Virus record (IMG/VR): IMGVR_UViG_3300046557_000824
Coordinates: 1-36,017 of that record
Strand: one strand, 5' to 3'
DNA from: a virus
DNA length: 36,017 bases
How positions within the stretch are numbered: the first letter of the stretch is position 1; each line of letters begins with the position of its first letter. The translations under genes were made by a program, and so were the position numbers. The notes beneath the pieces were generated by a model. That model had not been told where the DNA came from and searched no databases. It saw only the letters and a program-made list of their open reading frames with translations. Below are positions 16,015 to 23,578 of this stretch, one piece after another.

Positions 16015-17490
16015 TTACTCCGAAGCCGGGCGGAGCGAACGTTCAGCGTACATGCACGCGGTATCAGCCACCTTGGTCAGCACCAGCGTGGCCTTGGCCA
16101 TGGCTTGACCGATCTTGGCCATGTTGAACACCGAGAAACCCATCTGTTGCACAGCGCCCGTGAGCACGCTCATGCTGAGACCTTTCAGTGCATCAGGTTC
16201 GTTCTTGATGTCTTGGGCGGTGGGCTTGGATTCACTCAGGCGATTCATCGCATCTTCAACAGCCTTCCGGTGACTATTCATCGACATGTCGGAGCCCATG
16301 TCCTTCTCCAGCTTCCGAATGACGTCGAAAGCAGCATCGACTGCAGCGAACACTTCCGGCAGATTGTCGAGCGGGATTTCGCGAATGCCATCAGCGCGGA
16401 CATTGTTGTAGCCGTTGCCGGCCATATCCACCCACAGATCGAAATCGTTCCAGTTACTGCTATGCGAATCTTTCGATGTGTAGAGCAACGCGAAGTCAGC
16501 CAACATGTGTTTTTCCGAACCTTCTCGCTGGAAGCCGCCGTATTGGACGATCTTGTCGTAGATCTGACTCTGTTTGGCGCCGCCTTCTTTGTAGGTTTTC
16601 ATGAAACTGTCGTAGGTTTCTTGCGATTGCTGGCCATTCAGCGAGCGGTGCATGGATTCAGCACTGTGCTTGACATTGTCGTACAGTTGTGGCCACCCGG
16701 CGTGCATCTTCGAGACACCTTTCTCTACAGCGTCGGTCAGACGACGGATTTCGCCCGCCAGCTTTTCCGGCTCGACGAGTTTGCCGTCAATCGAGAGATT
16801 GCCGGCCGTGCCCCAGAAATCGATACGACGGGGTGGACGCGGCTGTTTGGGTTTCTTGGCTTCGGGCGGCTGTTGGGGCTCTTGACGTGCTTTAGCCTCC
16901 TCAACTTGCTGTTTCGTGATGACGTGGTCACCTGCTCGCGTGATACCATCGCGTTCCACGTAAGCTTGGATGACCGGGTCTTCTTCGAGCGCTTTTTGGA
17001 CTTCAGCGTACTGCTCTTTTGCCTTCTCCAGCTTCTTCTCAGCTTCCTGGAGTTTGGTTTTGTTAAAGCCGAAGAACTGTTTGATGTTCTCCCACGCCTT
17101 GGAAATCAGCTCTTTGATCTTCTTCCAGATCTCTTTGAGTTTGGCGGAAACCGTATCGATGAAACCTTCTGCGCTCACGCCATTATTCGGCAGCACATCG
17201 GTTACCAGTTCTTCTGGGTTCGCGTCTGTGCCCGCCACCGCCATATCAGCCACCGCCGACACCAAGGCTTGGTCGATTGGTTGGATTTCCGGCGTGTTGC
17301 TGACCACGGTTTGGACGTCACCCATGGTCACGATAATGTCGCCGAGTTGATCGATGTCCGCCGATTCCTCTTCGATCTCGTGTTCTGTTTGGTTGCTCTC
17401 ATCGATTGCGATGGCTTCCTCTTCGACGGAGAGCTGTACCGGTACAGAAGCTTGCACTCCCGGCGCTTTATAGGAAAATTTTCTCATCAT
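16015..17490 (-). CDS. Probable packaged head protein with cleaved acidic propeptide, 491 aa
   Basis: It starts at ATG 17490 with AAAGAGA just upstream. Residues 1-105 are strongly acidic (S-V-E-E-E, H-E-I-E-E-E-S-A-D). Residues 106-108 are S-A-E followed by G-F, the same (S/A/G)-x-E site seen in the capsid precursor. Next comes an amphipathic Lys/Trp/Phe helix (~112-140), a Lys/Glu coiled coil (~145-172), a Pro/Lys/Arg-rich linker (~203-222), and a mostly helical C-terminal domain. In phiKZ-group phages the inner-body proteins enter the head with an N-terminal propeptide that the prohead protease removes; this protein fits that plan. The exact homolog is not recognised. Confidence 0.68.
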   Translation of the reverse strand: MMRKFSYKAPGVQASVPVQLSVEEEAIAIDESNQTEHEIEEESADIDQLGDIIVTMGDVQTVVSNTPEIQPIDQALVSAVADMAVAGTDANPEELVTDVLPNNGVSAEGFIDTVSAKLKEIWKKIKELISKAWENIKQFFGFNKTKLQEAEKKLEKAKEQYAEVQKALEEDPVIQAYVERDGITRAGDHVITKQQVEEAKARQEPQQPPEAKKPKQPRPPRRIDFWGTAGNLSIDGKLVEPEKLAGEIRRLTDAVEKGVSKMHAGWPQLYDNVKHSAESMHRSLNGQQSQETYDSFMKTYKEGGAKQSQIYDKIVQYGGFQREGSEKHMLADFALLYTSKDSHSSNWNDFDLWVDMAGNGYNNVRADGIREIPLDNLPEVFAAVDAAFDVIRKLEKDMGSDMSMNSHRKAVEDAMNRLSESKPTAQDIKNEPDALKGLSMSVLTGAVQQMGFSVFNMAKIGQAMAKATLVLTKVADTACMYAERSLRPASE

Positions 17491-17550
17491 GTCTCTTTCA
17501 GGTTAATAGAAACGAACGCTTCATAACAATTAACCAAAAAAAAAAGAAGT

Positions 17551-17591
17551 GACGGCATAAAAAAGGCTCAGATGCCCGAAGGCACCTGAGC
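17551..17591 (-). terminator. Terminator hairpin plus TATGCCGTC
   Basis: An 11-bp stem with one mismatch (17566-17576 with 17581-17591) and a CGAA loop is followed on the minus strand by TTTTTT, then TATGCCGTC (complement of 17551-17559), then a second T run (complement of 17536-17545). It ends the transcript coming from 19.9 kb. Confidence 0.82.
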
Positions 17592-17619
17592 GGAAGTCAA
17601 ACTAAGGAAATCAGCATTC

Positions 17620-17760
17620 ATGCACAAAACTCAACAAACCCGGCTAACCCACACCGCGAAAGAAGAAGCACACAGAGACATGAACCCTATGCACCCACCA
17701 CAGAACCTATTCTTAGAACAAGTCCTCTGGCGGTTGCACACTCGGATAATCGCGCGGTAA
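17620..17760 (+). CDS. Possible 46-aa plus-strand ORF
   Basis: An ATG at 17620 lies 10 nt after AAGGAAA, in the otherwise gene-poor stretch 17491-17951. The product begins MHKTQQTRLTHTAKEEAHRD and is rich in His, Arg and Gln. Its codons (CTA, AGA, ATA) are unlike those of the neighbours, and it runs against a broken minus-strand frame. It may be chance. Confidence 0.22.
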   Translation: MHKTQQTRLTHTAKEEAHRDMNPMHPPQNLFLEQVLWRLHTRIIAR

Positions 17761-17936
17761 CGCTCGACCGAAAATCCCTCATGACAGCTTGGTAGTCCTC
17801 GCTACCCGTACCGTTCGTGACCATCGCCCAACCCCGCCGCAGCAGGTGAGTTCTCCCGAAGTTACCTCTGTTGTAGTTCCCTGGTCACACCTTCTCCCCT
17901 CAACGCGACACGGTGAGTTACGTTGGGGTGATATCG
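17713..17936 (-). pseudogene. Frame-broken coding remnant
   Basis: No intact frame exists here, but three consecutive minus-strand segments in different frames each read like protein. 17936-17862 gives a segment with HRVALRGEGV. 17884-17687 gives one containing NFGRTHLLRRGWAMVTNG and SEDYQAVMRDF. 17778-17713 gives GRALPRDYPSVQPPEDLF and a stop. Joined, they would make one ~70-aa C-terminal region broken by two indels. There is no good start; the first segment is in frame with the end of the upstream 166-aa gene, beyond its stop. A decayed gene or assembly errors are possible, and so is chance. Confidence 0.35.
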
Positions 17937-17951
17937 TTACATACAATGGTA

Positions 17952-18452
17952 TCAATTAAAGCCACGTTCGCTCTTACGAAACACCACCAAACCGTTGGGA
18001 AGTAATCCGTGGTAATCCACCGTCAAGTGACCATGGCCATCGTAGAAGCCGAATTGCTTGAGGATCTTAGCCATCTGGTCTCCTAGGCGCATTACCGCAT
18101 CGGCATGTGCCCGTTGGATGGCACTATTGTGCACGGGTAGATCCTCTTCAGGAATCCCCAGTTCTTTGGCTTCGTGACGCAGGTAATCCAACCCTTCGTC
18201 AAGAAGTTCTTCCGTGTGACGCTCTAATGCGCTACTAAGATTACCGAACGTCAGATTCTCCACGACTTCCGTCAGTTCGACGTCCACCATATCGTACCCA
18301 CTACACTCGTTGCTTTCCGAGGCCATGTGCATGCGGACAGATTCGGGCACTTGTAGAAATTCAGCGATGGGGTCCAAGCAATCGACTAAATAGTAGTTGC
18401 CGTCGTACAGGGGTTCTGGTTTGAAGTTACTGCGGTCATCAATGAAAGACAT
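17952..18452 (-). CDS. Tandem paralog 3 of 3, 166 aa
   Basis: The start was chosen at ATG 18452 (MSFIDDRSNF) with GGAGG 8 nt upstream; a TTG eight codons earlier is inferior. It overlaps the upstream gene by 14 bp. It is an acidic, helix-rich protein. Its C-terminal pattern G-F-Y-x3-G-x5-Y-x2-L-x4-L-V-V-x-R is shared, in diverged form, with the two preceding genes (K/R-L-Y...G...Y...T-L-Y-L-V), so the three look like copies of one ancestral gene. No known domain is recognised. Confidence 0.75.
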   Translation of the reverse strand: MSFIDDRSNFKPEPLYDGNYYLVDCLDPIAEFLQVPESVRMHMASESNECSGYDMVDVELTEVVENLTFGNLSSALERHTEELLDEGLDYLRHEAKELGIPEEDLPVHNSAIQRAHADAVMRLGDQMAKILKQFGFYDGHGHLTVDYHGLLPNGLVVFRKSERGFN

Positions 18453-18885
18453 CGGGTACCTCCGGACGAATGACAAGGTAGAGCGTATCCTGGATCAGGT
18501 TCTCATACCCTGCGATCAAAAATCCGTTGCTGGTATACAGCCGGTGCGATTGGAAGAGTTTGAACATGTCTTCTGCAAACCCGTACAAGCAGTAGACATA
18601 ATGCTGGTACTCTTCATTACTCATCTGCCGCAAGAAGTTGAGCGGATGGTACTTGAAACGCGGGGAGACTGTTGGGTCGGTGATGAGTTGGGTGTAGTGT
18701 GCCACAAACATCTGCACCGCTACATTCTCTACATCGAAGTGGGCGATCATTTGTTCGACCATCATCTTGATGTAATCTTCTTGCAACGGTGCCGGGACAG
18801 CCGGGTTCGCGTAGTGTACGTGGTATTGGCGAAAGCGCTCGACCGGTTCGTACACGTCAATGGTGTATTGTTGTTGATTAGGCAT
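18439..18885 (-). CDS. Tandem paralog 2 of 3, 148 aa
   Basis: The start was chosen at ATG 18885 (MPNQQQYTIDVYEPVERF), which overlaps the stop of the upstream gene by 8 bp; upstream codons in the same frame read as a shadow of that gene. The protein is rich in Tyr, His and Gln and is predicted helical. Its end has R-L-Y-x3-G-x5-Y-x-N-L-x2-D-T-L-Y-L-V, close to that of the preceding paralog. It overlaps the following gene by 14 bp, so all three are translationally coupled. Function unknown. Confidence 0.75.
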   Translation of the reverse strand: MPNQQQYTIDVYEPVERFRQYHVHYANPAVPAPLQEDYIKMMVEQMIAHFDVENVAVQMFVAHYTQLITDPTVSPRFKYHPLNFLRQMSNEEYQHYVYCLYGFAEDMFKLFQSHRLYTSNGFLIAGYENLIQDTLYLVIRPEVPDVFH

Positions 18886-19318
18886 GGAGGTCGCGCACCA
18901 AATACAGCGTGCCGTGGTGGTAGTTGTAAAAGTTATACCGATGAATCCCGTCTTGGGCGTAGAGCTTGTACTCCACAAACCGATCCACCAGTTTTTGTGC
19001 GGCGACATACCAGCACTGGCGTTCTAACGACGACATCTCGGTACGGTCAAAATACTGGGTGAAGGCGTCCAACACCTCACGGATGTTCTTGGTCACAAAC
19101 CGGTTCCCGTCGGGCAGGTAACCGAGTTGGTCGTAAATATCAAATAAGAACGCCACAATGCCATTGCCTTGGTTGATGTTATCGTACGCTGGCTGCTCAC
19201 CATACAACCTCAACGTCCTGTCGAGCGTTTGCATGATGTCGTCGATATCGATGATCAAGACTTGGTCATTGACGGGATGATGCCCTGCCGCTGACAGCGG
19301 CGCAAGGTCTTCCCTCAT
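18878..19318 (-). CDS. Tandem paralog 1 of 3, 146 aa
   Basis: The start is taken at ATG 19318, which forms an ATGA overlap with the stop of the 190-aa gene; a second ATG seven codons earlier (19339) is possible. A strand (QVLIIDIDDIM) near residue 25 is followed by helices. The end K-L-Y-x3-G-x6-Y-N-x3-G-T-L-Y-L-V matches the next gene downstream. It is soluble, with no catalytic motif seen. Confidence 0.72.
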   Translation of the reverse strand: MREDLAPLSAAGHHPVNDQVLIIDIDDIMQTLDRTLRLYGEQPAYDNINQGNGIVAFLFDIYDQLGYLPDGNRFVTKNIREVLDAFTQYFDRTEMSSLERQCWYVAAQKLVDRFVEYKLYAQDGIHRYNFYNYHHGTLYLVRDLHA

Positions 19319-19887
19319 TCGAAGAATAGCTGAGCCCATTTCTCGGCACTTTCACTGCGATCCAGCTTCGCTGCCATCTCCACCGCTTCTGGCGGTCGTA
19401 CTAAGGCAGACGAATACTGGGGACGGTCAAGGAGTTTCTTTTTTGGGTCAAAGTCAACGGTCACGATTTTGTAGTCGTACGGATTGGGAACGTTCTGGTG
19501 CAGATAACGTTCAGCCACAACTTGGCTAGAGATTTCGTTTTCAAACTGCTCATACAAAGGCATAATAACACCGTTCTCGGTCCACGCCAAAGTTGACGCC
19601 GACGCACTTCCTTGGCACGCCTGTTTGACCAAACTGCCGTTACGGAGCCATTGATGCATGACAGTACAAGTACCATTGTTGATGATCCAGAACTCGTTGT
19701 GCACCAAGCGTAGTTCGCGTTGCCGCCTCAGATGGCTAAAACCAATGGTAGTGGTCCACTCTTTAGCATCATCTTGGTCGATACATAACGAGCGAAAACG
19801 GCGTGGATGGTGGTTCAACACTGTGGGCCGAATCTCCAAGGGAATGGCCGCAGTGAGCTTCAGGTGACGGTAGATGGCAATAGACAT
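19315..19887 (-). CDS. Hypothetical protein, 190 aa
   Basis: It starts at ATG 19887 (MSIAIYRHLKLTAAIPLEIR) with AAAGAAG 5 nt upstream. It is basic in the N-terminal half (N-H-H-P-R-R-F-R) and acidic at the end (E-K-W-A-Q-L-F-F-E). No motif is recognised. It is the first gene of a four-gene coupled unit with the three tandem paralogs, and lies just after a hairpin that ends the large paralog array. Confidence 0.75.
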   Translation of the reverse strand: MSIAIYRHLKLTAAIPLEIRPTVLNHHPRRFRSLCIDQDDAKEWTTTIGFSHLRRQRELRLVHNEFWIINNGTCTVMHQWLRNGSLVKQACQGSASASTLAWTENGVIMPLYEQFENEISSQVVAERYLHQNVPNPYDYKIVTVDFDPKKKLLDRPQYSSALVRPPEAVEMAAKLDRSESAEKWAQLFFE

Positions 19888-19947
19888 GATCTTCTTTGTA
19901 AAGTGGTCTCTATCTGATAAGCTCCTTGGGTGAAAAAAGAAAATATA

Positions 19948-19974
19948 GCATAGTCCCAGCCCTTACGGGCCGGG
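19948..19974 (-). terminator. Hairpin terminator after the paralog array
   Basis: The stem CCCaGCCC/GGGCcGGG (19955-19962 with 19967-19974, one mismatch) is followed on the minus strand by CTATGCTATATTTTC and a T run (complement of 19933-19938). This is a diverged form of the hairpin/TATG element. It lies 5 nt beyond the stop at 19980. Confidence 0.72.
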
Positions 19975-19979
19975 GCCTG

Positions 19980-20387
19980 TTATGTTTGCGATTCCAAATA
20001 CTTGGTTACGTCTTTCTTCACCTCCACCCACACCGTCACCATGGTGTCGAGGCTGAGATGTAACGAGCCGCGTTCGCGATTACGCTGAAGTTGAAGTGTG
20101 TTGGTGATTTGTTCGAGCAAAGCCGCTTGCTCTGGCGCCAGGCTGGGGTAGGTGGATGGCTGGGACCGCGCAATGAATTCGTCGGTATGCTTTTCCCATG
20201 ACGTCCGCACTTCTGGGGCGGCATCTTCGTATGGTGCCCGCGCGCGTAGTTCCATCAGACCAAAACCGTACTCGATTGCCTCGTGTGCAGTCGAAGCAAT
20301 TCGCGTTCCTTGGAAGGGACTAAGCTTCATACCCTCGACAGTCACTTCGAGCGGCAGCAACAATTTGTTCGGATCAATCGTTTGCAT
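19980..20387 (-). CDS. Hypothetical protein closing the array operon, 135 aa
   Basis: It starts at ATG 20387 (MQTIDPNKLLLPLEVTVEG) with AAGGAGA 5 nt upstream, 9 nt after the previous stop. It is helix-rich and amphipathic; the middle (S-T-A-H-E-A-I-E-Y-G-F-G-L-M-E-L) faintly recalls the helix of the array family, but the D-L-F-G tail is absent. It is best treated as a non-family gene at the end of the same transcript. Confidence 0.75.
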   Translation of the reverse strand: MQTIDPNKLLLPLEVTVEGMKLSPFQGTRIASTAHEAIEYGFGLMELRARAPYEDAAPEVRTSWEKHTDEFIARSQPSTYPSLAPEQAALLEQITNTLQLQRNRERGSLHLSLDTMVTVWVEVKKDVTKYLESQT

Positions 20388-20396
20388 GTTTTCTCC

Positions 20397-21266
20397 TTAT
20401 TTGAATAGATCACGTTTGGCTTGCTTGTCGCGGTTACGAATGGTTTCGTACGTGTCGACCAACGAGTCCGTGGCTCCATACGGCGGTTTACGATTCAGAG
20501 GGATACTGCTATCCCACGTCGGATTGCCGGACAGCTGTTGTGCGCGGTTGAATTCTTCCGTCGGCGCCGCAAACACCATGAATGGTGGTGTGTCAGCGTA
20601 ATCGGGATGCTCACCATCGAGAAGTTGCATGATTTGGTATGCCGTACCTTCACACGCTTCTCTTTTATCAGGGACATGCAAGGCAGTCTTCCACGCGATG
20701 TCATATGCAGCTTGGGTGAACGTTTCCCGCATTTCTTTTGGGTTTAGCTCTGTCCGACCGAGCGGGGGTATTTTTTCCGGATACAACTTTCGAAGCGTCG
20801 GATAAAGAAGCTCATGCAACGATGTTGACACCACCGATTTAGAATCGTAATAGTTTTCACCGTTTTCGATATGATAATCCTTATCGTCTTCATGCACGTC
20901 AGGTACCAGATCGAATGCCGGCAACCGAAGCTTACAACCATCGAGCATCGCCAGTGTCGAATGGATTACACCTTCCACACGATTTTCCATAGACCCGCAA
21001 TTCGGCTGAGTTTGCCAATAGTGAATGTCGTGGCAGATTTGTTCCATCACCTGCTCGGTGACCTCTTCGGACGTATACGCCCGTGGTGCGTTGGGGTCGA
21101 CCGCAGGTTGTTCGTACGGGTTACCCAGCCCGTGCTCTTTGAATACTTGTGCCACGGCTTTCTTAGCCGCCGTTTCTATCAGTTCCTCGATTTGTTCTTT
21201 GTTGAGTTGCTCTTGGATTTGTGGATTGAAGTTCTTCTTTGGGTCATACCCATCATCGCGTGGCAT
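20397..21266 (-). CDS. DLF-tail paralog 8, with duplicated helical domain, 289 aa
   Basis: It starts at ATG 21266 (MPRDDGYDPKKNF) with AGGAGG 6 nt upstream. It seems to hold two copies of the family's helical block. One is near residues 83-130 (E-N-R-V-E-G-V-I-H-S-T-L-A-M-L-D-G, then L-P-A-F-D-L-V-P). A second is near 185-240 (E-A-C-E-G-T-A-Y-Q-I-M-Q-L-L-D-G). A S-I-P-L segment follows, as in the 268-aa paralog, and the chain ends Q-A-K-R-D-L-F-K. The function is not recognised. It is the most degenerate tail of the series and lies at the 3' end of the array. Confidence 0.75.
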   Translation of the reverse strand: MPRDDGYDPKKNFNPQIQEQLNKEQIEELIETAAKKAVAQVFKEHGLGNPYEQPAVDPNAPRAYTSEEVTEQVMEQICHDIHYWQTQPNCGSMENRVEGVIHSTLAMLDGCKLRLPAFDLVPDVHEDDKDYHIENGENYYDSKSVVSTSLHELLYPTLRKLYPEKIPPLGRTELNPKEMRETFTQAAYDIAWKTALHVPDKREACEGTAYQIMQLLDGEHPDYADTPPFMVFAAPTEEFNRAQQLSGNPTWDSSIPLNRKPPYGATDSLVDTYETIRNRDKQAKRDLFK

Positions 21267-21281
21267 AATGCCTCCTGTCGG

Positions 21282-21344
21282 TTACCATACTTCTTTCTCT
21301 TTGCGGTAGTCGCCCGGTTTGTTGTTATCTTCCTGCTTCTTCAC
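21282..21344 (-). CDS. Possible 20-aa microprotein between array genes
   Basis: A GTG at 21344, after a GGGGGG site ~4 nt upstream, opens a 20-codon frame (KKQEDNNKPGDYRKEKEVW after the initiator). It fills the only sizeable gap in the array, and its stop is followed by the AGGAGG of the next gene. It is very charged. It may be a real leader/coupling peptide or the remains of a larger gene. Confidence 0.35.
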   Translation of the reverse strand: MKKQEDNNKPGDYRKEKEVW

Positions 21345-21354
21345 AGCGCCCCCC

Positions 21355-21933
21355 TCAGTCGTATGGTTGGAACAGATCCCGGGCGCTGGCAGCTAGGCGA
21401 TCTTTGTAGCGATCGTAGACGTCCGAGAACACGCTGGTCATGGTGATTACATCGTCTCCCATACCGGACAACGAAATGGGGTCCTCTGTCCAGCGGGCTT
21501 GGATTTCGTTCTCACCCCTTTCAACGTAAACAGAAGGGACAAAATGCGGTAACGCCACAGGTAGCAAATCGAATGCCGGCATCAACCCTTCCACGCCGTT
21601 TTGCAGCATTTCGAACGTGGAGTACACCGCCCCAGCGATACGGTCGTTGATGGTTAAGCGGTGGTGCTGCACACCTTCACCCCACAGCAACAACGCTTGG
21701 TTGTAAGCGCGCTCAGCGACGACCGTCAATGCTTCTTCTTTGGTCAGCGTGGGGATGTCCTCGTACGGGTTGTCACGACCGACATCGTCGATGCTCAGGA
21801 TACCTTTCGCCATCTTGTCCTCCTGTTGTCGTCTGCGTTTCGGGTCCCAAGTTTCTGGCGTACCAAAGAACTCGGGATTGCTGTCTAACACGCGCCGGGC
21901 ATGGTAGTCCAGCTTGCCGTCCTTGCGGGACAT
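21355..21933 (-). CDS. DLF-tail paralog 7, 192 aa
   Basis: The ATG at 21933 overlaps the previous stop (TAATG). The Shine-Dalgarno GGAGG is inside the C-terminal codons of the upstream gene. The N-terminal ~45 residues are basic (D-P-K-R-R-R-Q-Q-E-D-K). Residues ~70-130 hold the family block: A-Y-N-Q-A-L-L-L-W, then N-D-R-I-A-G-A-V-Y-S-T-F-E-M-L-Q-N-G, then M-P-A-F-D-L-L-P. The end is A-A-S-A-R-D-L-F followed by four extra residues QPYD. It is closest to the 275-aa paralog (shared M-L/F-Q-N-G and P-A-F-x-L-x-P). No enzymatic motif is seen. Confidence 0.8.
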   Translation of the reverse strand: MSRKDGKLDYHARRVLDSNPEFFGTPETWDPKRRRQQEDKMAKGILSIDDVGRDNPYEDIPTLTKEEALTVVAERAYNQALLLWGEGVQHHRLTINDRIAGAVYSTFEMLQNGVEGLMPAFDLLPVALPHFVPSVYVERGENEIQARWTEDPISLSGMGDDVITMTSVFSDVYDRYKDRLAASARDLFQPYD

Positions 21934-22760
21934 TAATATCCTCCATGACCAAAGAGGTCTTGAGCCGCAGTACGGAAACGACCACGGGTATTTTCATACT
22001 GTTCTTCGAAGCGGCAGGTTAGTGAACCAGGTGGGCTGCTTGGATCATCAGCATAGGACGTACTCTTGTAAGTCAGTCCCATTGGCTGCCCATAATTCCA
22101 GTCTGCATCGGTCGGCACGCCGTCCCGATAAACCTGGTTGATACATCCTCGATCCGTTTCAGGATCGAGCGGAATGAGCTGGAATGCCGGCACTTGGTCA
22201 TTAAACCCGTTTTGGAACATTCCTAGCACACCGTGTACAGCCCCCATCACCCGTTCCTCAACCCCTAACCCCTCATCCTGCCGGTTAGCCCAGTTATGGG
22301 CGATTAAATGAGCGTTGGTGGCGATCGTTTGGATCTGCTCATACGGCGTCATACGGGGAATGAAATGCCGTTCCTTGAGTGGGTTTTCGATATACGGGAC
22401 TTCTTTTCCTTTGCTTTCAAAGTCAAGCGAGTCGGAGCCAATGACGTAAACATTGTCATAAGCCGAGTTGATGTGCTCAACTTTGAGTTCCACCACGGCG
22501 GCCATGGTGTCGATAAGATTGTGCTTTTCTTCAATCGGCAACGTGTCCAACATCTTATTCAAATCGACATTGCCCACCGTGTAAATACTTTGCACTGCGC
22601 AAAGCGCGGTGTCACGGTATGGATCGTCGATTGGCCATTGATCGTACACGATGTCTTGTCGCGCTAGGTTATTAACATCATCAATAGCAGCAACTGCGTT
22701 GACATAACGCGGTTGATTGAAGTCGGGCTTTGGGCGGGGTGTGCTTTTTGGCAATGGCAT
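21933..22760 (-). CDS. DLF-tail paralog 6, 275 aa
   Basis: The ATG at 22760 follows the previous TAA with no gap; GGAGG is provided by the last Gly-Gly codons of that gene. The N-terminal half (1-135) is specific to this member. Residues ~145-200 carry the family block: H-L-I-A-H-N-W-A, then E-E-R-V-M-G-A-V-H-G-V-L-G-M-F-Q-N-G, then V-P-A-F-Q-L-I-P-L. The tail is F-R-T-A-A-Q-D-L-F-G followed by HGGY. Function unknown. Confidence 0.8.
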   Translation of the reverse strand: MPLPKSTPRPKPDFNQPRYVNAVAAIDDVNNLARQDIVYDQWPIDDPYRDTALCAVQSIYTVGNVDLNKMLDTLPIEEKHNLIDTMAAVVELKVEHINSAYDNVYVIGSDSLDFESKGKEVPYIENPLKERHFIPRMTPYEQIQTIATNAHLIAHNWANRQDEGLGVEERVMGAVHGVLGMFQNGFNDQVPAFQLIPLDPETDRGCINQVYRDGVPTDADWNYGQPMGLTYKSTSYADDPSSPPGSLTCRFEEQYENTRGRFRTAAQDLFGHGGY

Positions 22761-23567
22761 TTATCCTCCGAATAACTCTCTGGCGGCGCGCAGCGAGCGC
22801 TCCTTGATGTTGGATTCGAAGCGGTTGTCGAAATGGCGGTCGAACGCTTTGACCATACCAGTCTGGTAATCGCTCGGTGGCAACAACCCTTCATCCAGCG
22901 GTATGCTGTTGTCGTACCGTGGCAGGTTCTTTTCTTCCCGCGATTCGTCGAACGACGGGTGGGGCGAGAGTATGAACTGCATCAGCGGCAACCCTTCACC
23001 GCCCGGCCGGTTTCCTTCACCACCATCGATCACGTCGATCACGCTGCGCACGGTGCGCAGGCAACGTTCAGTGGGGGTGTAGTTCCCCGGTTCTTGGCCG
23101 TGGTGGAGCGCCTTGTCGATGAGTTTATCAAAGAGCTGCTTGCGCACCTGGCCCATGGTGTAAAAGCCACCGTCGGGGTTTTCGGTGAACGGTTGGGATT
23201 CCGGCCACTCCCGTTCCTTGGCGGGTAGTTCGATGGTCGAGATACCTTCGTAGAAGTGGGTACCCATGCCTTGGCGGACGATCTCAGCCATGGTGTCGAT
23301 GATCTCATGGCTGAGCTCAGGATCATCGAAATCCAAATCCACGCCACTACGACCATTCAACTCTGCTTTGACAGCCAGAGCGACGATGTCTGCCCGGTCG
23401 ATAGCAGGATGGTACCACTTCTTTTGATTATCCTCGGGATCAAAATGTTTCGTCGGTTTGGCTGCCTGTTCCTTCTGATGCGAAATTTCGTAGCGTGCAC
23501 AGGTTTCGATATCTCCCCGATACTTGGGATCGGTGAAAAATTGTCGATGTTGTTTTTTGTCTTCCAT
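22761..23567 (-). CDS. DLF-tail paralog 5, 268 aa
   Basis: The start was chosen at ATG 23567 (MEDKKQHRQFFTDP) with AAAGGAAA 6 nt upstream; in-frame codons further up read as a shadow of the previous gene. The family block is at ~150-205: K-A-L-H-H-G-Q-E-P, then T-E-R-C-L-R-T-V-R-S-V-I-D-V-I-D-G-G, then L-P-L-M-Q-F-I-L-S-P. N-S-I-P-L and F-D-R-H-F-D-N-R-F follow. The end, E-R-S-L-R-A-A-R-E-L-F-G-G, is the canonical tail. The GGA GGA codons before the stop form the ribosome binding site of the next gene. Confidence 0.82.
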   Translation of the reverse strand: MEDKKQHRQFFTDPKYRGDIETCARYEISHQKEQAAKPTKHFDPEDNQKKWYHPAIDRADIVALAVKAELNGRSGVDLDFDDPELSHEIIDTMAEIVRQGMGTHFYEGISTIELPAKEREWPESQPFTENPDGGFYTMGQVRKQLFDKLIDKALHHGQEPGNYTPTERCLRTVRSVIDVIDGGEGNRPGGEGLPLMQFILSPHPSFDESREEKNLPRYDNSIPLDEGLLPPSDYQTGMVKAFDRHFDNRFESNIKERSLRAARELFGG

Positions 23568-23578
23568 GTTGTTTCCTT

